Source: Beta vulgaris subsp. vulgaris (Eukaryota; Streptophyta; Magnoliopsida; Caryophyllales; Amaranthaceae). Taken from it: 64,000 nt of DNA. The first letter of the stretch is position 1, and each line of letters opens with the position of its first letter. The DNA lies in NCBI RefSeq assembly GCF_026745355.1, contig NC_079209.1, forward strand, positions 45,345,556-45,409,555, read 5' to 3'. Made by a program: the position numbers and the translations under genes. Shown here one piece after another: positions 57,139-64,000 of this stretch. The notes under the pieces were generated by a model that did not search any database, was not told where the DNA came from, and worked only from the letters and a program-made list of their open reading frames with translations.

Positions 57139-58470
57139 ATGGCCACAGCTTCTCAGCCCTCTTCTTCTCCTTCTCTCACTACTCTTTCTTCTTCTAATAT
57201 TAAACACAATCTTCCTATTGTCCTTGACATGGAAAACGTGCAATATGCTACATGGGCGGAGCTTTTTAAAATTCATGCACGTTCTCATAGGGTCATTGAC
57301 CATATTATTCCTCCATCGACAGTCACTCCTCCTTCCACGGATGCTGCCAAGGAGGAATGGCTCACCATTGATGCGACGGTATTAAAATGGATTTATGTTA
57401 CTATCTCCGATGACCTTCTTAATACCATTCTTGAGCCCGATTTGTCGGCTCAACAAGCATGGGAACGCCTTCGGGATATTTTTTAAGACACCAAATCTTC
57501 CCGTGCTGTCAATTTGGAACAAGAATTCTCCAACACGGCTATGGAGGATTTTCCTAATGCTTCGGCATATTGCCAACGGTTGAAAATGTTGGCCGACCAA
57601 CTCAAAAACGTTGGTGCTCCTGTCTCTAATAACCGTCTTGTCCTCCAGATGGTTGCGGGCCTTACGGAGGCATACACTGGTATTAGTACTTTACTCCGTC
57701 AGAGTGATCCTCTTCCTCAATTTTATCAGGCACGTTCCATGCTTGTTTTAGAGGAAGCAGGCTTGGCCAAAAAGGGGACTATGGGTTCGTCTGCCATGGT
57801 AGCATCTCATGATTCTTCTGCTCATGACCAACCTCCTCATACTCGAATTCAAAACAATGGCCGAAACAAATCTAAAAATAATTCGAATCACAAAAATTCT
57901 GGTGGCCGGAATAATTCTGGGGGTGGTCACGGTGGCCGGAATAATTCCGACGGTGGTGGCCGGCATCACTCAGGCGGCGGCGGGGGTCGTCCGGGTGGCC
58001 AGCGCAGCCCAGCCCAGCAGACATCTCCTCCTGGCTTCGCTGGACCGAGAGCAGCAGCTCCGTTTTGGGGGGGATGGGCCTACCCTCCTTGGGCCTATCC
58101 TCCCTGCCCTTATCCTACCCAGGGGTGGACGCGGCCCACGTGGCAGACCAGGCAGCAGCAGGTCCAACCTGCGTCTGGGCCCAGTATACTAGGCTCGGGT
58201 CCACGGCCACAAGCTTTTTCAGTTGAGGCTCCTCTTGTTGCAACGGATGTCGAAGCTTCCATGCACACTCTTGCTCTCAATCCGCCGGACTCGAATTGGT
58301 ATATGGATACGGGAGCTACTTCTCATATGACTTCTTCTCAAGGTACTCTAAATTCTTATTTTAATTTGAGCACTTCTAATGGTATAATTGTCGGAAATGG
58401 TCATAGTATTCCAATTCGTGGTTATGGGGACACACATTTACCTTTGTCTAACCCCCCCTTAAGGCCTTAA
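57139..58470 (+). pseudogene. Copia gag and protease with one nonsense codon
   Basis: One reading frame from the ATG at 57139 is broken only by TAA at 57484-57486 ([17 protein letters not shown]), which looks like a CAA-to-TAA change. It then stays open to 58470. UBN2-type capsid ([31 protein letters not shown]) is followed by an Asn/Gly/His-rich linker without any CCHC knuckle and a [15 protein letters not shown] segment. The protease then begins with [15 protein letters not shown]7 run at 58452-58458 precedes a frame change that separates it from the integrase. Confidence 0.92.
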
Positions 58471-59840
58471 CTCTCAAAAATGTTCTTCATGCACCTAAAA
58501 TCATCAAAAACTTGGTCTCAGTTCGCAAATTTACTACTGATAATTCTGTTTTTGTTGAATTTGATCCTTTTGGGTTTTCTGTGAAGGATTTTCTGACGGG
58601 GAGACCACTCATGAGGTGTGAGAGTCAAGGGGCGTTATATCCCATCACCAATTTACCAACTCAAGCCTCCCTTCCATCTACTTGTGCTGCTCTTGCACCC
58701 TCTCTTTGGCATGCTAGGTTGGGTCATCCTGGCTCACCTGTTATGGACTCTCTTAGGCATAGTAATTTTATTGATTGTAATAAAAGTAGCATGTCTGATT
58801 TTTGCTACTCTTGTCCTCTTGGGAAACATGTTAAATTGTCATTTGTTTCATCTCCTACTACTACTGTCATGCCTTTTGATATTATTCATTGTGATATTTG
58901 GACTTCTCCTGTTTTAAGTAGTAGTGGACATCGTTACTATCTAGTTGTGTTGGATGATTTTACGAATTATTTATGGACTTTTCCTCTTGCTAAGAAATCT
59001 CAAGTCTATTCTACATTCCTTCATTTTCGCACATACATCCACACACAATTTGAATGGGAAATTAAAAATATTCAATGTGATAATGGGCGGGAGTTTGATA
59101 ATGCTCCTTTTTGGGACTTTTGTAAAACTCATGGTCTTTCTTTCCGTTTTTCTTGTCCTTACACTTCATCTCAAAATGGTAAAGCGGAACGAAAAATTCG
59201 TACCATTAACAATATGGTGCGCACTTTACTCTCCCATGCTTCCCTCCCCTCCACTTTTTGGCATCATGCGTTGCAAATGGCTACCTACCTACTTAACATT
59301 CTTCCCACTAAAACACTAGCCTTTGAGTCACCTCTTCAAAAACTCTACCACAAACAACCTTCTTACTCTCATCTTAGGGTTTTTGGGTGTCTTTGCTACC
59401 CTCTCTTTCCCTCCACCTCTATCCATAAGCTACAAGCCCGGTCTACTCCTTGTGTATTCTTGGGCTATCCTCCAAATCATAGGGGCTACAAGTGTTATGA
59501 TCTTTCTTCTCGAAAAATAATCATTTGTAGACATGTAGTGTTTGATGAAAAATCTTTTCCTTTTTCCACCCTTCACAAGCCTCTCTCCTCCCATTATGAT
59601 TTTTTGGATCATATTAGCACTTTGTACTCTCCTCCCTCGTCGGCCCAACCTCCACAAACTGTCCGGCCTTCCCCTACATGTACCGAACTGCCCAACTTCT
59701 CTACTCCCTCGTCTGGGCCTTTAGTCCAGACCTCCAGCGTCACCCGTCCAGCTTCTCACACCTCTGGGGCCTCCTGTCCAGCCCAGCAGCTCCTCCCTCT
59801 CGTCTGGGCCCCCTACCCAGCCCCCTCCTCGTGGTACTGA
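58460..59840 (+). pseudogene. Copia integrase
   Basis: After the frameshift the frame is open from 58470 to 59840. It has an HHCC zinc region ([19 protein letters not shown]), an rve core with all three catalytic residues (Asp in IIHCDIW, Asp in IQCDNGREF, Glu in NGKAERKI) and the C-terminal GKR-like part (LRVFGCLCYP, CVFLGYPPNHRGYKCYDLSS). A Pro/Ser-rich linker follows and shifts frame at about 59690-59840. Confidence 0.93.
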
Positions 59841-60055
59841 TGCCCCCTCCCCTCCTCCTGGATTCGCCGGACCGACTGGCAGTGGGCTTCCCCTTCGGCC
59901 CACTGTCTCCCCTTCCCATACGGCCTCTTCCTCTCCTTCCCCAAGCCAACCCCCACCTCGTCCTATTACCCGGAGCCAGAATGGCATTTTCAAGTAAAAA
60001 GAACATCATTTCTCTTGTTACCCATGTCGACTGATCCCCTATTCCCAAAGATCTC
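59841..60055 (+). pseudogene. Copia integrase-RT linker with stops
   Basis: Pro-rich linker ending in ITRSQNGIFK, then a TAA, a frame change and a TGA just before SPIPKDLVLALRDPNW. In related elements this joins integrase to RT without a stop. Confidence 0.75.
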
Positions 60056-61590
60056 GTGTTGGCCCTTCGTGACCCGAATTGGAAAGAGGCTATGGATGAT
60101 GAATATCATGCTCTTATTAAAAATAAGACTTGGGAATTAGTTCCTCGTCCTCCCCATGCTAATATTATTCGGTCTATGTGGATTTTTGCTTATAAAGAGA
60201 AATCTGATGGTTCTTTGAAAGGTATAAAGCTCGTCTTGTAGGTGATGGCAAGACTCAGCGTGTTGGCATTGATTGTGGGGAGACTTTTAGTCCTGTGGTG
60301 AAACCTGCTACCATCCGCACGGTTCTTAGTTTGGCTTTGTCCAAAGGTTGGCCTCTTCACCAGCTTGATGTGAAGAATGCTTTCTTACATGGTGAGTTAA
60401 ATGAGACTGTTTATATGCACCAGCCTGTTGGTTATAGGGATCCTACCTATCCTGATCATGTGTGCTTGTTGAAAAAGTCTTTATATGGCCTCAAACAGGC
60501 TCCCCGTGCCTGGTATCGCAGATTTGCAGATTTTGTTACTAAGATTGGTTTTGTTAACAGCAAATCTGACCATTCTTTGTTCATCTACCGTAGAGGTACA
60601 GATATGGCATATTTATTGTTGTATGTGGATGACATCATTCTCACTGCATCTTCTACTACTCTCCGTCAGTCTATCATTTCTTTACTTAGCTTTGAGTTTG
60701 CTATGAAATATTTGGGACTGTTGAGCTATTTCTTGGGTATTGCTGTATCTCGACATGCAGGTGGTCTTTTTCTATCTCATCATAAGTATGCTGAGGAGAT
60801 TATTGAACGAGCAGGGATGTCTGCGTGTAAGCCCTCTCCTACTCCAGTTGATACTAAACCAAAACTCAGTGCTCAGACTGAGGTGGCTTGTAGGGATCCT
60901 TCATTATATCGGAGTTTAGCTGGGGCCTTGCAGTATCTTACCTTTTCCAGACCAGATATTTCTTATGCAGTTCAGCAGATATGTCTCTTTATGCACCAGC
61001 CTATGGAGGATCACATGAGCGCTCTTAAGCGCATTATTCGGTATGTTAAGGGCACTCTGGAATATGGACTCCACTTGTATCCTTCCTTCATCACCACTCT
61101 TATTTCCTATACTGATGCTGATTGGGGTGGGTGTCCAGACACTCGTCGGTCTACTTCCGGTTATTGTGTGTTTCTTGGGGATAACTTGCTCTCCTGGTCC
61201 TCTAAAAGGCAAACCACCTTATCCTGTTCCAGTGCTGAATCTGAATATCGGGGGGTTGCCAATGTTGTATCTGAGTCCTGTTGGTTGCGGAACCTCCTTC
61301 TTGAGCTTCATTGTCCGATTAAAAAGGCTACCTTAGTTTTTTGTGACAATGTTAGTGCTATCTATTTGGCCGGGAATCCGGTCCAGCATCAGCGTACTAA
61401 GCATATTGAGATGGAAATTCATTTTGTACGTGAAAAAGTTGCTCGGGGTGAGGTACGTGTGTTACATGTTCCCTCTCATTATCAGATTGGCGATATTTTT
61501 ACTAAAGGTCTTCCCTTGATTCTGTTTGAAGACTTTCGGGACAGTCTCAGCGTCCGTCCTCCTCCCGTTTTGACTGCGGGGGTGTGTTAG
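60056..61590 (+). pseudogene. Copia reverse transcriptase and RNase H, one frameshift
   Basis: 60056-60241 is the RVT_2 start (NWKEAMDDEYHALIKNKTWE). A one-base change near 60220 shifts frame, and 60242-61590 is then open for over 430 codons. It includes LHQLDVKNAFLHGELNE, KKSLYGLKQAPRAWYR, the catalytic LLLYVDDIILTAS, and an RNase H region with SCSSAESEYRGVANV and FCDNVSAIYLAGNPVQHQR. It ends at the G-rich tract and 3' LTR. All catalytic motifs are intact, so one repair event separates it from an open frame. Confidence 0.93.
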
Positions 61591-61769
61591 ATAATATGAA
61601 AATCAGAATGTTTTTCATAGTATATTTTATGTACATATTATTGTGTAACTCCTTTCCATGTTTTTAGCCTAGATTATAGCCTAATTACTTGTTGTAATCT
61701 TTACTATCTTTGGCTAGTATATATTATTAGTTGTAACAACTTTGCAAATTAAGGAATTATCTTCTTTCA
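61585..61769 (+). repeat. 3' LTR (185 bp)
   Basis: Preceded by ACTGCGGGGG, the polypurine tract, which overlaps the end of the polyprotein frame. Confidence 0.95.
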
Positions 61770-61774
61770 GTGTG

Positions 61775-62168
61775 CAATTTAACTAATCCCATCTAACAAG
61801 GTAGGTCGGTTTGATAGTAGTATAGTTTATATTAGTTCAATCAGATCGGCCTTGTTCTAGTATAACTAGTTAGAAATTTTGAATGGTGAAAGAAACACCC
61901 TTAGAAATTTTGAATGTTCTAGACTGTGTTTACACATGAATCACGAAATTCCACTAAAATGTGTTTTTGGAAAAGATAAAAGATCAATAATTTCTGTGTG
62001 TAATCATCAATAATATGACTAATCCCAGTGGGAGTAGGTGGGGAAGGGGGCCCGTTAGGGGGTCATGGGTCAGCCAAAGTTCTATAAAATGGGTACCTCG
62101 TTAAACAATATGTTCATCTCAAATTGTGAAGCCATATCTGTAAATTTGAAATATATTGTGTTTTAAGT
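61775..62168 (+). promoter_or_regulatory. Proximal promoter and 5' UTR of the MLP-like gene
   Basis: TATAAA at 62083-62088 (in TTCTATAAAATGGG) lies 81 bp before the ATG, a normal distance for a plant core promoter with a ~50-nt 5' UTR. Only about 310 bp separates the TATA box from the Copia 3' LTR, so upstream elements of the original promoter are displaced by 4.9 kb to beyond 56871. Confidence 0.6.
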
Positions 62169-62355
62169 ATGGGAGTGACAGGGAAGCTAGAAGTTGAAGT
62201 TGATATCAAATGTCATGGTGATCTTTTCCATGAGTTATTTGGAAAAAAACCACATCATCTCCCTAATATCACTCCAGATAAAGTGCATATTTGTAATGCA
62301 CATGAGGGTGATTTTGGCAAGCCCGGCTCTGTTATTTCTTGGGATTACACCCTTG
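62169..62355 (+). CDS. MLP-like (major latex protein, Bet v 1/PR-10 family), exon 1
   Basis: The 62 codons begin MGVTGKLEVEVDIKCHGDLF and include HLPNITPDKVHICNAHEGDF and GSVISWDYTL, the N-terminal half of an MLP-type Bet v 1 fold. These are small cytosolic ligand-binding proteins, linked to stress and development, without an enzymatic role known with certainty. The exon ends CCTTG|GTAATG after 62 codons plus one base, matching the conserved phase-1 intron near codon 62 of PR-10/MLP genes. No second exon (about 90 codons) is recognisable in the remaining 1.6 kb, so the gene either has a long intron running past the window or is a truncated copy. Confidence 0.82.
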
Positions 62356-64000
62356 GTAATGTCTCATTAACTCATCCTTCATTATAATTATACTCACTCT
62401 GCATTTTTGTTTATTTCCTTATTGGTTTATTATTTTGCTTGAGATCGAGCATCTGATCCATTTATTACTCTATTCGCGTTACACAACTTATAAAGTATTA
62501 TTACAAGGACAGAGTTATAACTTTAAAAAACATATCGTTAATCTAACAATATCATACATAATTATATCCTCCGTATATATAGATTACCAAATATATCGTC
62601 TCCAACTTTGTGAATTGTGATGACTACATAACCATTATTAACCAAAATAAATTGTTTTTACTAGAAGATAATATCAGGGGCGGGGCAAACATAGCGAGGG
62701 CCCTATACGCTCTCATAAAATTGGGCCTTTCATATTTAGTTCATAAAAGATATTAGATTCTCAATTAAAAAAAATACTCTCAACATATCAAATAATATAA
62801 ATAAACAAATATTTAGATATAAATAGAGTAAACTTTACTGGAAAATCGCAAAAAAAAAATATAGGAGTATGAGTAGAAATTAATAAGAGAGAATTAGGAG
62901 GAGAGAGAAGAGAGTAGCCATTAATGGGGAATTGGGATTTGAAGTAAAAACTATTAATGTGAGTAGGTGATGAGTCAGCAGTCATAATTGTTTATTATAT
63001 CCTCCGTATATATATATTACCAAATATATCGTCTCCAACTTTGTGAATTGTGATGACTACATAACCATTATTAACCAAAATAAATTGTTTTTACTAGAAG
63101 ATAATAATATAATATGCCAAAAAGAATATATGGCGGCTCACTTTGATAGGTTAAGGCAGTCGATCGTGTCGCAAATGTATGATAGTAGAAGAGCTAGATA
63201 GTCAATAAGACATCATAAAACAAATTATCTTCATACTCATTCCATATTGACGATTCTTTATTATATACTTTGATGTATGTCATCCAATTCACTCCCAACT
63301 TTCAGGGCTGTTGATAGGCATATCGAACGTAGATCATAATCTAGTGAGTAGTATCATTCTCACGAGGCCATGTATAAGATCGATGATGTTATTGGATGGA
63401 TATTGTAATTCATATCCCCATGCATGGTTAAATTTACTCAGCTAGAGAAGTATATAAAATGAAACTATTTTGTTCAAGGACAAATTGTATGTTTTAGGTT
63501 TTTAGCATATTCTCTTCCGTAATGAGTGCAACATTTGGACTTCTATACTTATCGATGTAAAATCTTAATTATCAGTATCTTAATTATCTATTAGTAAAAT
63601 TTATAAATTGTTGATATTTTAAATATATACGTCATCAACAACATATCATCTATTAATATTATGATCACCATGACATTTGAGTTCTTGCACTTTTCTAATC
63701 TATGTGGGTCGTTTTCAGTATATGCTTGTTTTACAAGAGAGGAAGTGCATATATGAATCAGTATTGTCTAAAAATTATAAAATAGATCTCTTGTTGAAAT
63801 AGAACTACCACCTTCCAGGAAAGGTCTGGGAGAATTCTCACAATTATCTGCTTAGAAAAATTTAATAGTATATAAGATCAAACTATACCACAAAACTCAC
63901 ACACTATAACGTAAAATACATAACTCCTTAGGTTGAAGCTTTAGTTCTTACACGGTTACACCATGCATAAAATAAAATTCCCTATACCCGTCATCCTATG
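62356..64000 (+). other. Presumed MLP intron or downstream region
   Basis: AT-rich, no exon recognised on either strand. It contains a near-identical ~113-bp direct duplication flanking a 319-bp insert (listed separately). Short ORFs at 62435 and 62788 carry no motif. Confidence 0.45.
62561..63107 (+). repeat. 113-bp direct duplication flanking a 319-bp insert
   Basis: 62561-62674 and 62994-63107 share TATCCTCCGTATATATA, CCAAATATATCGTCTCCAAC, TTGTGAATTGTGATGACTAC and AATTGTTTTTACTAGAAGAT with only one or two differences. The insert between begins with a hAT-like CAGGGGCGGGGCAAACATAG and GAGGGCCCTATACGCTCTC, related in style to the hAT MITE at 31307, but lacks an inverted right end. Confidence 0.85.

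Larger units (their letters stand above)
56872..61769 (+). mobile_element. Ty1/Copia element with short LTRs, TSD GTGTG
   Basis: LTRs at 56872-57057 and 61585-61769 (TGTTAGATAATATG...CTTCTTTCA) differ at only about four positions, so insertion was fairly recent. GTGTG flanks both ends (56867-56871 and 61770-61774). TGGTATCAGATTCTAGG (57058 on) is the PBS; a G-rich tract precedes the 3' LTR. The plus strand encodes gag, PR, IN, RT and RH, each largely open. Four or more isolated lesions break the polyprotein. It inserted upstream of the MLP-like gene. Confidence 0.96.

Noticed and set aside
59721..60048. Gly/Arg-rich minus ORFs
   Set aside because: Antisense of the Pro-rich Copia integrase-RT linker.
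62684..62990. Complete hAT element starting CAGGGGCGGGGC
   Set aside because: No inverted right terminus or 8-bp duplication, so described only as a hAT-like fragment inside the 113-bp duplication.
1..64000. tRNA, rRNA, or organelle-derived insertions
   Set aside because: No convincing cloverleaf, rRNA core or plastid/mitochondrial gene sequence noticed; the only tRNA-like boxes belong to SINE relics.

Overview
This is a 64-kb window of a large, AT-rich plant nuclear genome. Spliceosomal introns, Tekay/Del-like Ty3-Gypsy, Ty1-Copia, CACTA, hAT, Harbinger-type, LINE and SINE sequences, and one PR-10/major-latex-protein exon all point to a eudicot. I suspect Caryophyllales (Amaranthaceae type), but the sequence does not prove it. 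Almost everything is transposable element. The only host gene I can support is the first exon of an MLP-like (Bet v 1/PR-10) gene at 62169-62355. All alignments, copy counts and domain calls were made by eye.

Layout. 1-10206: a decayed minus-strand Ty3/Gypsy chromovirus; its 5' LTR carries a 1.2-kb insertion with ~103-bp tandem repeats. 10207-11775: LINE reverse-transcriptase remnant, cut by the Gypsy insertion. 12881-23561: a 10.7-kb CACTA (En/Spm) element with matching termini, a frameshifted TNP2-type transposase, a downstream Transposase_24-type gene ending in a Ulp1-like cysteine-peptidase exon, two tandem arrays of a ~168-bp hairpin unit, a 196-bp G-tract and a 217-bp foldback. On my splice model all of these repeats lie in introns. 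24520-25930: two unusual degenerate repeat tracts. 29890-34015: a foldback element split by a solo Gypsy LTR, which itself holds a 230-bp hAT MITE and an 836-bp Harbinger-type MITE, each with exact target-site duplications (TSDs). Two SINE-like relics follow.

36741-38399: a young-looking LINE-like retroposon with a 16-bp TSD and poly(A) tail. It carries only one intact 336-codon ORF that I do not recognise, and no reverse transcriptase. 39790-46301: an LTR scrap and a Copia RNase H scrap, then a full Copia element (TSD AGTTG) with a 743-bp hAT element in one LTR. 47785-55386: an old Copia element interrupted by a CACTA MITE (itself holding a hAT MITE), a truncated LINE and a 2.2-kb solo LTR. 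56872-61769: a younger Copia element with 186/185-bp LTRs and TSD GTGTG. It sits about 310 bp upstream of the MLP gene's TATA box.

How the parts relate. No operon-like or metabolic system is visible; the story is nested insertion. The order of events can be read from TSDs: for example hAT into CACTA MITE into Copia, and MITEs into a solo LTR into a foldback element. The best candidates for undescribed biology are the intron-confined hairpin arrays and intronic foldback of the CACTA element, and the RT-less retroposon with its intact novel ORF.
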